From Prorocentrum cordatum (taxonomy: Eukaryota; Sar; Dinophyceae; Prorocentrales; Prorocentraceae): a DNA stretch of 64,000 nucleotides. Numbering within the stretch: the first letter of the stretch is position 1; the number at the start of each line of letters is the position of its first letter. The DNA is taken from NCBI GenBank assembly GCA_963575745.1, contig CAUYUJ010016290.1, positions 40,342-104,341 of the forward strand. Reading direction: 5' to 3'. The position numbers were made by a program, and so were the translations under genes. Under the pieces are notes generated by a model. That model did not search any database. It saw only the letters and a list, made by a program, of their open reading frames with translations, and was not told the origin of the DNA. Below, in pieces: positions 22,980 to 34,289 of this stretch.

Positions 22980-24640
22980 ACGACACGTCCTCTAAGTGAA
23001 TACGATCTAGACCCTGCATGTCATCATGACTATCCAGATCCTGATAAGCTGCGAAAGCATGTACACATGAATCTCCCTCCGTCGCCATGCGGATAGAGAC
23101 TTAAGCTGGTATTCAGGCGTGAGGTCACCACGCGACCTGCACCTTCGAGCAGCGCGGCGCCACCGCTGCCTCCAGCTCCAAGGCAACCTCGGCCAGTACG
23201 TGACACCGCTGCAGCTCGCCAACAGGTGAGACCAGCTACTGACAGCTACTGGGCGGAGAAGGCGCTGCGACTGCTCACCCTCTGCAACCACGTGGGCTAC
23301 GACCTCGACAGGCTTCTCGAGTGCTGGCAGCATCTGAGGCCAATAAACCAATAAGGACCACGTATTCAACATCTACGCCTACTCTGCCGCGAGTACCCCA
23401 AGCCCGAGAAAGCACACACACGCGCACACACACACATACACCAGGACAGCCAGCGGCCAGCAGCGTCAGCAACGAGAAAGCGCCTCCGAACACTCGAGCA
23501 CCTTGACGCCTCCAAGTGGACACATCGAAGGGCTCGGCGACATCTGGCGAAGGATCCAAGCCCGCTCAGCCGCCAGTGGCCAAGCCACGGCTGACGGGCC
23601 CACCACCGCCGGAAAGGGACTGCGGACGCCAAGGGCGACGGCAAGGGCAAAGATCAAGACGCAGAGCTTCAACGCAGGAAGCGTCGAGGCAGACGACGGA
23701 CGCGGCTGGGGGACCATTCCAAGAAGCAGTGGTCTAGCAAGGACTGGGACATCTTGGCAATCTTGGAGTCGACGCTGGATCTGACAGGCTGGTGCTACAG
23801 ACAGCGCACAGGATGAGGCTCAACAGCTCGCTCGTGACAGACACATACACGTGCAGAAAACCCACCCCGTCATCGACGCGATGAGGAACGAGCTGAAGTC
23901 TACAAGGCGACCTTGGACTCGCTGCGCCACGGCTCGGCGAAGGACAGGCAGAGGATAAAAAACATCGGCCCCAGCGCCCAGCTTGGGCCTCGAGTCCCTG
24001 GAGGGCCTCACGAATTGCGACATCGGGGCCGCCCTGAAGAACGAGATCGGCGAATACATGCACAAGATCAACCCTCCCGACGAGAATACCCTACCATAAA
24101 TTAATCAGGGCGACCTCGAGGTCCAGATCAGCTTCGTACGACTCGAGAACTGCTACGATACGGAGAACATGAAGTTCACCCTTGGAGCTTCCGAGTGAGA
24201 GGGCAGGAAGTTCATCATGCGGGCCGTCAGATCCGAAGACGAAGTGATCCAGGACGAGGTGGAACACTGACTTCAGACACTGGACGGCGGCCTAGAAGTT
24301 TCGTACGTGGCGAGGTGCTCCCAGGATAGACTCCGACCCAGAGGCCGTCTAGACCCTCGTCCTCGTCTCCTTGTCCAGCACGTGCAGTTCTGAAGCTTAC
24401 GCCCCGCACTCCGCCTGCCCCGATGCCTGTAGCCAGACAAGCCGTCTGACACACAGCAGCCTCCCACTCCTGAGCCTCCTGATTTTGACTAGGCCTTTTT
24501 CGCCGCAGATGGGTAAGCAGCATTTTCAGGAATGGTACTCCCACCGCTCTCTGGCATGCTCGCTCCCCCTGTGCAGCACCCATCGAGCGCTGTCCCCGTG
24601 CGGGGTGGTCTAACGAGAGACATCCTCTGTGCTACCGGGT
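22980..24640 (+). pseudogene. Decayed coding sequence, function unknown
   Basis: Several plus-strand fragments look like former protein: YWAEKALRLLTLCNHVGYDL near 23250-23340, WDILAILESTLDLTGWCYRQ near 23745-23805, KNEIGEYMHKINPPDENTLP near 24035-24095 and GDLEVQISFVRLENCYDTEN near 24105-24170. Stops (TAA, TGA) and frame changes separate them. I do not recognise the family. The composition is less extreme than the flanking repeats. Confidence 0.4.
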
Positions 24641-24689
24641 TCCCAGATGTTACTCTCACTATAACATTATGCTATCTTCATTAGCCCTA

Positions 24690-24704
24690 ATGTTGATAAA
24701 CACC

Positions 24705-24754
<50 letters not shown>

Positions 24755-24963
24755 AGCAGCATCAGCATCAGCATCAGCATCCGCATCCGCATCATCATCA
24801 TACTCATCATCATCATTATCATCAGCATCATCATCATCCACATCATCATCAGCATCATCATCGTCGTCATCATCATCACTTTCACCACCACCGCCACCAT
24901 CATCATCATCAATATCTGATCATCATACTCATCCTGATCGTCACCACCACCGTCATCATGATG

Positions 24964-24999
<36 letters not shown>

Positions 25000-25572
25000 T
25001 GCAGCATCGTCATAATCATCATATCATCATCATCAGCATCATCCTCAATCATGATCATAATCAGCATCGTCGTTTATGCCGCCGTCATCGCCATCAGCAT
25101 CAGCATCATCATCATCCCCATCACCACCACCACCGCCACCACCACCATCATCATCACCATCATCACCATCATCACCATCATTCTCATCAGCTTCATCATT
25201 ATCAACACCATCACCACCACCGCCACCACCGCCATCACCATCATCATCATCACCATCACCCTCATCCCCATCCTCATCCTCACCATCCTCATGCTCATCA
25301 TCATCATCATCATCATCATCAGCATCATCAGCATCGTCATCATCATCATCGTCATCGTCACCGTCATCCACAACATCATCATCATCATCATCATCACCAT
25401 CATCATCATCATTATCATGATCACCATCACTATCATCATCAGTATCGTCCTCATCATCCTGATCATCATCCTCAAAATCAGCATCATCATCATCAACGGC
25501 ATCATCATCTTCATCATCATCCTCATCATCATCACCATCACCACCACCACCACCATCGTCAACAGCATCAAT

Positions 25573-25603
<31 letters not shown>

Positions 25604-25930
25604 ACGTCATCATCACCATCACCATCATCACCAGCATCGCAATCCTCGTCATCATCATCCTAAGCAGCAAACGTAGCATCAGCTGCATCGCCATCATCAC
25701 CACCACCATCCTCGACACCATCACCATCAAAATTATCATCGTCATCATGACCATGGTAGTGATCATCGCCATCATCATCAGAATTACCATCGTTATCGTC
25801 ATCGTCATCATTTCCATCAGTATCATCATCATCCTCATCATAGTCATCATAATCATCATCATCACCGTCGTCGTCCGCATCATCATCCGCAACAACAACT
25901 TCATCAGCATAATCTTCCCAAAAATCAGAA
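24690..25930. repeat. Long ATC/CAT microsatellite
   Basis: About 1.2 kb of imperfect ATC triplets with CAC, CGT and CAG variants. The poly-Ser, poly-His, poly-Ile and poly-Asp frames on both strands are artefacts of the triplet repeat. Confidence 0.97.
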
Positions 25931-26756
25931 GCACCGCACGAAAAAAAACAACTGGTGTTTCTACACACACACACCCATTTTAGGCGTTCCATGCGTTGGC
26001 GACTCGTTTTTCCCTACTTAGGCTCTGCCTAGAAGGGTTCTTACTCTCTTAGCTTAAAGGGGCCGGGCAGTGGAACACGCCCCTGGCGGATCCCCCAGTC
26101 CCCTGGGAGCGGTTCCCCCCAGTCCCCTGGGAGCTTTAGCTTTAGCTTTAGCTTTAGCTTAGCTTCAGCTTAACTTTAGCTTGGCTGTAGCTTAGCTTTA
26201 GCTTAGCGTTTCGCTTAGCTTTTCGCTTAGCGTTTAGCTTAGTTTAGCTTAGCTTTAGCTAAGCTTTAGCTTAGCTTTAGCTTAGCTGTAGCTTAGCTGT
26301 AGCTTAGCTTTAGCTTAGCTTTAGCTGAGCTTTAGCTTAGCTTTAGCTTAGCTTTAGCTTAGATTTAGCTTAGCTTTAGCTTAGCTTTAGCTTATCTTTA
26401 GCTTAGCTTTAGTTTATATTTAGCTTAGCTGTAGCTTAGCTTTAGCTTAGCGGCTGCTCAGCGTTAGCTTAGCTTTAGCTTAGCGTTAGCTTAGCTTCAG
26501 CTTAGCTTTAGCTTAGCTTTAGCTTAGCTTTAGCTTAGCTGTAGCTTAGATTTAGCTTAGCTGCGGCTTAGCTTTAGCTTAGCTTTAGCTTAGCTTTAGT
26601 TTAGCGTTACTGTTACTACTAATGCTGCTTTCCTAGGGGTTCCAACTCCTAGGTGGGGTCGCACTGGGATAATTTCGAACTTCGCCGGTCACACGATCAA
26701 CATTGAAATGAGGCCGGGCGACTCACCAAACGCCAGTTGCTATTCGCGCGGGGCTG
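25931..26756. mobile_element. MITE-like inverted-repeat element, copy 1, interrupted by element arm 1
   Basis: The left part (25931-26011) starts GCACCGCACG and continues AAAACAACTGGTGTTT. The right part (26673-26756) contains CACACGATCAACATTGAAAT and ends ACCAAACGCCAGTTGCTATT. The same order of motifs occurs uninterrupted in 171 bp at 31662-31832. Here a 661-bp block (26012-26672) sits between the halves. The left terminus abuts an ATC array. Confidence 0.7.
26012..26672 (+). mobile_element. Simple-repeat-core element, copy 1 (arm 1)
   Basis: It starts CCCTACTTAGGCTCTGCCTA and has a ~125-bp unique end containing GGGGCCGGGCAGTGG and two CAGTCCCCTGGGAGC blocks. About 470 bp of 11-bp units (AGCTTTAGCTT) follow, and it finishes with CTCCTAGGTGGGGTCGCACT then GGGATAA. 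Short inverted ends are visible (CCCTACYTAGG versus CCTAGGTGGGG). There is no coding capacity. It interrupts MITE copy 1, so it inserted as a unit of about 0.66 kb. Confidence 0.75.
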
Positions 26757-27175
26757 AAAAGAATAGCGAGAAGAAGACGACGACAAAGACGACGACGACT
26801 ACCACGACGAGGCACGAAAATAAATAAAAAAATGCCTGACGAAAGACCCTACCATACGCGGTTACGAATACCGCAAATGTGAATATCATCATCGCTTGCG
26901 CCCCCTACGCGGCCACGAGCCGTGCGAGGGGCGCGCCGAAATGCGTGGCGGGGTACTCAACGCGAACGAAGACGATAAATCTGCGCGCGAGAGACTGAGA
27001 GCGGGTGAATCTGAACGCGAATGCGGGTGCGGCGCCCCACGGAAACCCCACGACGCACGCCGGTCGCCCCGAAGGGGTCCCAGCGACGCGCGCGGGTCCG
27101 CTGCGCGGAACAGAGAGAGAGCTAGCTGGCTCGCTGATAGCGGGCAAGGCTCTGGCCGCTGGAGACCGACGACGG
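26757..27175. other. No gene recognised
   Basis: Includes a short GAC-rich stretch (26770-26815) and unique GC-rich sequence leading into the 89-bp array. The open frames look non-coding. Confidence 0.4.
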
Positions 27176-27610
27176 GCCGAAATGGCCCGGGGCCGCCATG
27201 CGAACCCTGCCACTGGGGCCTTCGGTGAAGCTCCCTATAGGGCCACGATCCTTGTGAGGGGTGTGCCGAAATGGCCCGAAGCCGCCATGCGAACCCTGCC
27301 ACTGGGGCATTCGGTAAAGATCCCTATGGGGTCACGATCCTCTTGAGGGGTGTGCCGAAATGGCCCGAGGCCGCCATGCGAACCCTGCCACTGGGGCCTT
27401 CGGTGGAGACCCCATATAGGGCCACGATCCTTGTGAGGGGTTTGCCGAAATAGCCCGAAGCCGCCATGCGAACCCCTGCCACTGGGGCATTGGGTCGAGT
27501 TCCCTATGGGGTCACGATCCTCGTGAGGGGTGTGCCGAAATGGCCCGAGGCCGCCATGCGAACCCTGCCACTGGGGCTTTCGGTGGAGCTCCCTATGGGG
27601 CCACTAAACG
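27176..27610. repeat. 89-90-bp minisatellite, about 5 copies
   Basis: GCCGAAATGGCCCG begins units at 27176, 27265, 27354, 27444 (one-base variant) and 27534. Each unit has CCGCCATGCGAACCCTGCCA and a GGGGTGTG end. Confidence 0.93.
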
Positions 27611-27769
27611 CTGTACTGGGTGGGTGATTATCCCGGCAAAGCAACCTAACAGCGATGTGTATAAGCATATCTGGAAGCATTCCCCTTAAGATTCAGGTGA
27701 GAATCCAGTTGTAGAATTCTGCTGTTCTGGCAGTCGCAATCGCATTCGCAATGACAGTCGCAGTGGCAA

Positions 27770-28015
27770 CGGCCTTAGGATCCAATGGAATCCTAAGGAT
27801 TCCTAGGGATTCCTAAGGCATCCTTAGGCATCCTTAGGAATCCATGGGGATCCTTAGGAAACCTTCGGAATCCCTAGGAATCCTGATTCCTAGGGATTCC
27901 TATGGACACCTAAGGATTCCTAGGGATTCCTACGGATTCCGAATAATTCCTGAGGATGCTTAACTATGCCTGCGGATTCCTAAAGATTCCTAAGGATTCC
28001 TATGGATTCCTAGGA
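27770..28015. repeat. Palindromic CCTAAGGATT-type repeat
   Basis: Runs of GGATTCCTAAGGATTCC and variants (CCTTAGG, CCTAGGG). The units are self-complementary, so the array could fold extensively. Confidence 0.85.
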
Positions 28016-28755
28016 TGCCTCAGCCTGCCTCAGTTTCAGCCTCAGCCTCAGCCTGCCTCGGCTTGCCTCAGCCTCAGCCTCAGCCTGCCTCGGCCTCAGC
28101 CTCAGCCTGTCTCAGCCTCAGCCTCAGCCTGCCTCGGCCTCAGCCTGCGTCAGCCTCAGCCTCAGCCTGCCTCAGCCTCAGCCTGCCTCAGCCTCAGCCT
28201 CAGCCTCAGCCTCAGCCTCAGCCTCAGCCTCGGCTTGCCTCAGCCTCAGCCTCAGCCTGCCTCGGACTCAGCCTGCCTCGGCCTCAGCCTACCTCAGCCT
28301 CCCCTCCTCCCCCGCCTACCCCCCCCCATTCAGCCTCACCTTGTCTCAGCTTCGGCCTGCCTCGGCCTCATCCTCAGCCTCAGTCTCAATGTTAGCCTCA
28401 GAAGCCTCAGCCTCAGCCTCAGCCTGCCTCAGCTTCAGCCTCAGCCTGCCTCGACTTGCCTCAGCCTCAGCCTCAGCCTGCCTCAGCCTCAGCGTCAGCC
28501 TCTCAGCCTCAGCCTGCATCAGCCTCAGCCTCAGCCTCAGCCTGCCTCAGCCTCAGTCTCAGCCTGCCTCAGCCTCAGCCTGCCTCAGCCTCAGCCTCAG
28601 CCTGCCTCGGCCTCAGCCTGCGTCAGCCTCAGCCTCAGCCTGCCTCAGCCTCAGCGTGCCTCAGCCTCAGCCTTAACCTGCCTCAGCGTGCCTCAGCCTC
28701 AGTCTCAGCCTGCCTCGGCCTCAGCCTGCCTCGGCCACAGCCTGCCGCAGCTCGG
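28015..28755. repeat. CCTCAG hexanucleotide array
   Basis: About 740 bp of CAGCCT/CCTCAG hexamers with CCTGCCTCGG variants. The Ser/Ala/Gln/Pro/Leu open frames across it are artefacts. Confidence 0.95.
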
Positions 28756-29160
28756 GCATTCTAAATATGGCACAGGACTGGTGCTGTGGGAACACGAAGA
28801 TCACGAAGTGGCCCACGGTTGGGTCCAGGCAATCAAAATGTGGTACAGGAATGGTGTTCTGGGAACACGAAAAACACGAAGTGGCCTACAGTTGGCTCCA
28901 GGCATTCAAAATGTGGCCTGGGAATGCTGTTCTGGGAACACGAAGAACACGAAGTGGCCTACAGTTGGCTCTGGGCAATGAAAATGTGGCCTGGGAATGG
29001 TATCTGGGAAGACGAAGAACACGAAGTGGCCTACAGTTGGCTCTGGGCATTCAAAAAATGGCCTGGGAATGGTGTTCTGGGAACACGAAGAACACGAAAT
29101 GGCCTACAGTTGGCTCCGGGCATTCAAAATGTGGCCTGGGAATGGTGTTCTGGGGAGTCC
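28756..29160. repeat. 73-bp minisatellite, about 5.5 copies
   Basis: GGGAACACGAAGAACACGAA recurs (with variants) at 28788, 28861, 28934, 29005 and 29079. Each unit also has GTGGCCTACAGTTGGCTC and CATTCAAAATGTGGCCTGGG. It ends in a CCCCTGGGGAGTC-rich duplicated stretch (29150-29260). Confidence 0.93.
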
Positions 29161-29268
29161 CCGGATCCTCCCCGGCAACCGCCCAAACCCCCCTGGGGAG
29201 TCCCGGGGAGTCCCCGGATTCTCCCCAGCATACGCCCAGACCCCCCTGGGGAGTCAAGATGCTCTCTT

Positions 29269-29308
29269 TTGAGCCCACTAGAAACCTATCAGTCTTCGCT
29301 GTTAGGTA
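29269..29308 (+). repeat. 40-bp direct repeat, copy 1
   Basis: Begins TTGAGCCCACTAGAAACCTA and is identical over 40 bases to 30588-30627. This copy directly abuts element copy 2; the other lies 24 bases beyond the end of element copy 3. Confidence 0.9.
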
Positions 29309-29309
29309 G

Positions 29310-29980
29310 TTATCCCAGTGCGACCCTACCTAGGAGTTGGAGCCCCTAGGAAAGCAGCATTAGTAGTAAGAGTAAAGCTAAGCTAAAGCTAAGCTAAAGC
29401 TAAGCTAAAGCTAAGCTAAAGCTAAGCTAAAGCTAAGCTAAAGCTTAGCTAAAGCAAAGCTAAAGCTAAGCTAGAGCTAAGCTAGAGCTAAGCTAAAGCT
29501 AAGATCAAGCTAAGCTAAAGCTAAGCTAAAGCTAAGCTAGACCTAAGCTAAAGCTAAGCTAAAGCTAAGCTGAAGCTAAGCTAAAGCAAACGATAAGCTG
29601 AAGCTAAGCTAAAGCTAAGCTAAAGCTAAGATAAAGTTGAGCTAATGCTAAGCTAAAGCTCAGCTAAAGCTGGGCAAAAGCTAAGCTAAAGCTAAGCTAA
29701 AGCTAAGCTAAAGCTAAGCTAAAGCTTAGCTAAAGCTTAGCTAAAGCTTAGTTAAAGCTAAGCTAAAGCTAAGCTAGAGCTAAGCTAAAGCTAAGCTAAA
29801 GCTAAGCTAAAGCTAAGCTAAAGCTCCGCTAAAGCTAAGCTAAGCTAAGCTAAAGCTAAAGCTCCCAGGGGACTGGGGGAACCGCGGGGCGGGGACTGGG
29901 GGAACCGCCCAGGGCGAGTTCCACTGCCCGGCCCCTTTAAGAAAGAGAGTAAGAACCCTCTAGGCAGAGCCTAGGTAGGG
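29310..29980 (-). mobile_element. Simple-repeat-core element, copy 2 (inverted relative to copy 1)
   Basis: It reads TTATCCCAGTGCGACC, CTACCTAGGAGTTGG and AAAGCAGCATTAGTAGTAA, then ~450 bp of AGCTAAAGCTA units. It ends with the ~125-bp unique end (GGGGGAACCGC, CACTGCCCGGCCCC, AGAGCCTAGGTAGGG). This is the reverse complement of 26012-26672 with only scattered differences. Together the two could form a very large hairpin at the DNA or RNA level. Confidence 0.8.
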
Positions 29981-30004
29981 AATAATAACAATGTCTCACA
30001 TTGC

Positions 30005-30563
30005 TTTTGCTTTGCCTTTCCGTTGCTTTGCTTTTGCTGTTGCTTTGCTTTGCTTTGCGTTGCTTGTGCTTTGCTTTGCTGTCGCTGCTGTTGCTTTGCC
30101 TTTGCTTTGCTGCTATGCTATGCTATGCTATGCTCTGATGTGCTGTGCTATGCGATGCTATGCTGCGCTGTGCTATGCTGTGCTGTGCTGTGCTGCGCTA
30201 TGCCATGCTATGCTATGCTATGCTGCGCTATGCTATGCTATGCTATGCTGGGCTATGCTATGATATGTTGTGCTGCGCTATGATATGCTACGCTATGCTA
30301 TGCTATGCTGTGCTCTGCTATGCCAAAGGTCAGCGAAGCTATGATGAAGGTAAGCTAAGCTAAGATAAACCTGAGCTAAGATAAAGCTAAGTTAAGCTAA
30401 GATGAGATAAGCTAAGCTAAGATGAGATAAGCAACGCTAAGCTAAAGGGACGTAACTGGGGGAACCGCGGGGCGGATATCGGGGGAACCGCCCGGGGCGA
30501 TTTCCACTGCCCGGCCCCTTGAAGAAAGAGAGTAAGAACCCTCTAGGCAGAGCCTAGGTAGGG
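30005..30563 (-). mobile_element. Simple-repeat-core element, copy 3, partial or diverged
   Basis: The last ~120 bp (30444-30563) match the outer unique end of copies 1 and 2 (GGGGGAACCGCGGGGCGG, CCACTGCCCGGCCCCTTG, AGCCTAGGTAGGG). The core before it is different: TTTGC units (30005-30110), TATGC units (30110-30330), then TAAGC/TAAGA units (30340-30440). The inner end (TTATCCCAG) is not found. Conserved ends with an exchanged repeat core point to a family in which the core changes quickly. Confidence 0.6.
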
Positions 30564-30587
30564 AAAAAGCAAGGAGCCCCAGAGCAG

Positions 30588-30627
30588 TTGAGCCCACTAG
30601 AAACCTATCAGTCTTCGCTGTTAGGTA
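30588..30627 (+). repeat. 40-bp direct repeat, copy 2
   Basis: Identical to 29269-29308. The pair encloses element copies 2 and 3. Confidence 0.9.
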
Positions 30628-31294
30628 AAGGCAAGGAGGAAGGAGGAGGGGGAGGAGGGAGAAGGGAGGAAGGAGGGAGGAGGGACGCGGGGACCGTCTC
30701 TTCAAAACGAGATCCCAACACCACAGGATGGTTGGAAAGAAAGGTGACGACGACGCAGGAGGAAGGACAACGACGACGAGGCCGAGGATATGTTTCACGC
30801 GCCAGAGCAACAAGAAACACGCAATACACACGTGCGATAAGAAAGTCTGCTTACAGAAATCTACGGCCACACTTGCCGTTGATCTCTGAAGTTCCTGAAG
30901 TGCCTCGGAGCGACCGCGGGTCCCCCAGGGCCATCAAGGGATAACGAATCTCTGCGGGGCACCTGCTGTCAGGTTAGTTTCTTATCTAGCTTGCATGCTG
31001 TAGGGAACGACAAGGGGATGGCTGGGGGGGACGAGGAGAAAAGCGAGGAAGATGGCGACAACGATGACGTAGGGCGGTGAACCATCGCGTCCGTGAAATC
31101 ATAATTGCCCGCTATTGCCGGCGTATTACCCGCCTAGTACCCGATCTATTACCCGCCTATTCGTCACCAATTACCCGCCTCACACACTATTACTATTATA
31201 AGAAGAATAATTATAAGGAGACGGGAACTGGAAAAAAATGGGCGGGAAATACACCTGGTACTACGCGGGCAATGGCGGGCAATTCCGATGTCAT
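30628..31294. other. No gene recognised; purine-rich start
   Basis: 30630-30690 is GGA/GGAG-rich. The rest is unique, AT-richer sequence with short spurious frames. Nothing is supported. Confidence 0.4.
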
Positions 31295-31555
31295 TTTTCC
31301 GCACTCCTCCCAAACCTCTTGAACCCTCCCACTTCTCCTGAACCGTCCGCACTGCTCCCAAAAACCTCTGAAACCGTCCCTTTCCTCGACGCTCCTCCGC
31401 ACTCCTCCGAAAACCTGCAGAAACTCCCATCCATCCGCAACCCTCCGCACGCCTCCCAGAACCTCTGGAACCCCGCCACCCCTCCTGAACCCTCCGCACT
31501 CCCTCAAACATCGCCAGAAGCCTCACGACCCTCCCCAACCCGACGCACTCCCCAA
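31295..31555. repeat. Degenerate CCTCCGCACTCCTC-type minisatellite
   Basis: Short units such as CCCTCCGCACTCCTCC and AACCTCTGGAACC recur with variation. Minus-strand frames read FRR/CGG-rich peptides, which are artefacts. Confidence 0.65.
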
Positions 31556-31569
31556 AACATCACCACCAC

Positions 31570-31604
<35 letters not shown>

Positions 31605-31661
31605 CCACCACCAACACCACCACCATTATCATCAACATCGTCTTCTTCTCCTCATTCTTTT

Positions 31662-31832
31662 CAACCCCGTGCGAAGAAAAGCAACGGGTGTTTTCCACAC
31701 CCACCCACCCACACAATTTCAGCTTTCAATCCTGTGCCGATGTCTTTTCCGAACTTCGCCAGTCGCACGATCAACATTGAAATGGGGGGCTGGGGGGCTC
31801 ACCAAACACCAGTTGCTTTTCGCACGGGGTTG
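31662..31832. mobile_element. MITE-like inverted-repeat element, copy 2, intact
   Basis: CAACCCCGTGCGAAGAAAAG...GGGTGTTT at 31662-31693 is an imperfect inverted repeat of AAACACCAGTTGCTTTTCGC...GGGGTTG at 31804-31832. The total is 171 bp with no coding capacity. It lies just after a CAT-rich stretch (31560-31660) and immediately before a long ATC array. Its interior matches copy 1 (CACGATCAACATTGAAATG). Confidence 0.75.
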
Positions 31833-31844
31833 TGGTGATCTGTA

Positions 31845-31890
31845 TCATAATATCCACCCTGGTCACCATCCTCATCGTCATCGACATCGG

Positions 31891-31922
<32 letters not shown>

Positions 31923-32023
31923 GCATCATCAGCATCATCAGCAGCACCAGCATCATCATCATCATCATCAGTATCATCAGCCGCATATCATTATCATCCT
32001 CCTCCTCATCTTCATCATCATGG

Positions 32024-32071
<48 letters not shown>

Positions 32072-32173
32072 GCATCGTCATCATGCTTATCTCCATCACC
32101 CTCGCCACCATCACGACCATCATCACCACCATCACCACCATCATCATCATCATCATTATCATCATCATCATCC

Positions 32174-32232
<59 letters not shown>

Positions 32233-33551
32233 GCCATCCTCATCATCATCAGCATCATCAGCATCATCCTCATCATCATGAGCAGCAGCAGAATTACCAT
32301 CATCATCGGCAGCGTCACCATCATCATCATCAGCAGCAGCATCATCAACATCAACAGCATAATCACCCTCATCATCATCAGCAGCAGCAGCACCAGTACC
32401 AGCACCATCGCCATCATCAACGGAAAAACAACTCTGCAACAGAAACAACATTATCCTAATCGTCATCATCATCATCATCAACATCAACATCAGCAGCATC
32501 ATCAGCAGCATCATCATCATGATCACCATTATCCTCATCATCCTCGTCATCATCATCATCATAAGCATCATCAGCAGCATCAGCATCGTGCTCATAATTA
32601 GCATCATCACCGGCAGCAACAACATCATCAACATCATCATCATCACCATCACCATCATCATCACCGTCATCATCAGCGTCATCATCGTCAACACCAACAT
32701 CAGCATCATAATCATGATCAGTAGCAGAATCATCGTCATCAGCAGCATGGTCAAGACCAACATCAGCTTTAGCATCATTGCATTCGTCATAGTAAGCATA
32801 TTCATCATCAGCACTGCCACTACCATCATCATCATCAGCTGCAGCAGCATCACCACCATCATCATCATCATCATCCTCATCATCATCATCATCATCAGCA
32901 TCATCATCATCATCAATATCATCATCATTATCATCCTCATCATCATCAGCAGCATCATAATCATCGTAAGCACCAGCATCAGCATCAGCATCGTCGTCAT
33001 CCTCATCACAATCATCATCATCAACATCGTCATCGTCATCGTCATCATCGTCATCCTCAGCATCCTCAATATCAACAAGAGCATGGTCACCACCATCATC
33101 AACATCATCCTAATCGCCATCATCGTCATCCTCATCATCAGCAGCCGCATCATCACCATCATCATCGCCGTCATCAACATCATCATCAACAGCAGCATCG
33201 GCCATCACAGCAGCATCATCATCAGCATCAGCATTATCATCATCACGATCAGCATCACCCTCGTCATCATCATCGTCATCATCCTGATTAGCACCATCCC
33301 CATCATCAGCAGCAGCTTCCTCTCCACCAGAATCAACCTGATCATCATCATCATCATCATCCTCGTAAGCATATGTGTCATCGTCCTCGTCATCCTCATC
33401 GTCATCAGCAGCAATAGCATCATCAACACCATCACCAGCATCACCCATGTAATCCGCATCATCATCGCCAGTATCAGCATCATCAGCATCATCATCACCA
33501 TCGTCATCATCAGCAGCAGCAGCAGCAACATCACCTTCATCGTAGTCAGCG

Positions 33552-33601
<50 letters not shown>

Positions 33602-33846
33602 GCCATCATCATCAACAACATGGACATAGTCATTGTCGTCCTCAGCATCATCACCAGCAACGACATCATCCCCAGCATGGCCATCATCATTTCCAGAGTC
33701 ATCATCATCATCGTCATCATCCACGTCACAATCACCGTCACCGTCATCAGCATCATCGTCATCATCATCAGCAGCATCATCATCAGAGTCATCATCACCA
33801 TCCTCATCATCATCACCATCCTCATCAGCATCCTCATCATCCTCAC

Positions 33847-33877
<31 letters not shown>

Positions 33878-34260
33878 GTCCTCGTCATCCTCATAATCCT
33901 CACCATCATCAGCATCCTCATCACGGTCATCAACAGCAGAAGCATCATCGTCATGAGCAGCATCCTCATCCTCAGCATCTGAATCAACATGATCAACATC
34001 AGCAGCATCCCCGTCAGCAGCAGCAGAATCCTCGTCCTTGTCATAACCATCAGCATCAGCACAATCAGACCATCACCATCATCATCATCAATTTCATCAG
34101 CAGCAACATCATCGACATCACCATCATCATAACAAGCATCATCATCAGTGTCGACACCATCATCTGCATCAGCATCATCAGCATCAACATCATCATCGCC
34201 ATCGGCATCATCATCATCAGCAGCAGGAGCAGTAGCTGCAATATCATCATCGTCATCAGC
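31845..34260. repeat. Very long ATC/CAT microsatellite
   Basis: About 2.4 kb of imperfect ATC triplets. The long poly-Ile, poly-Asp, poly-Met and poly-Ser frames on both strands are artefacts. Confidence 0.97.
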
Positions 34261-34289
34261 GAGAGAGCGTGATCCACCGCCGCTCTACT

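Noticed and set aside
26120-26610. Interstitial telomere repeat
   Set aside because: The core is AGCTTTAGCTT. It shares TTTAG with the TTTAGGG telomere motif but never shows GGG.
26012-29980. Single 4-kb transposon with ~0.66-kb terminal inverted repeats
   Set aside because: The left arm interrupts a MITE whose other half lies inside the supposed element, and a third copy exists outside. Independent insertions fit better.
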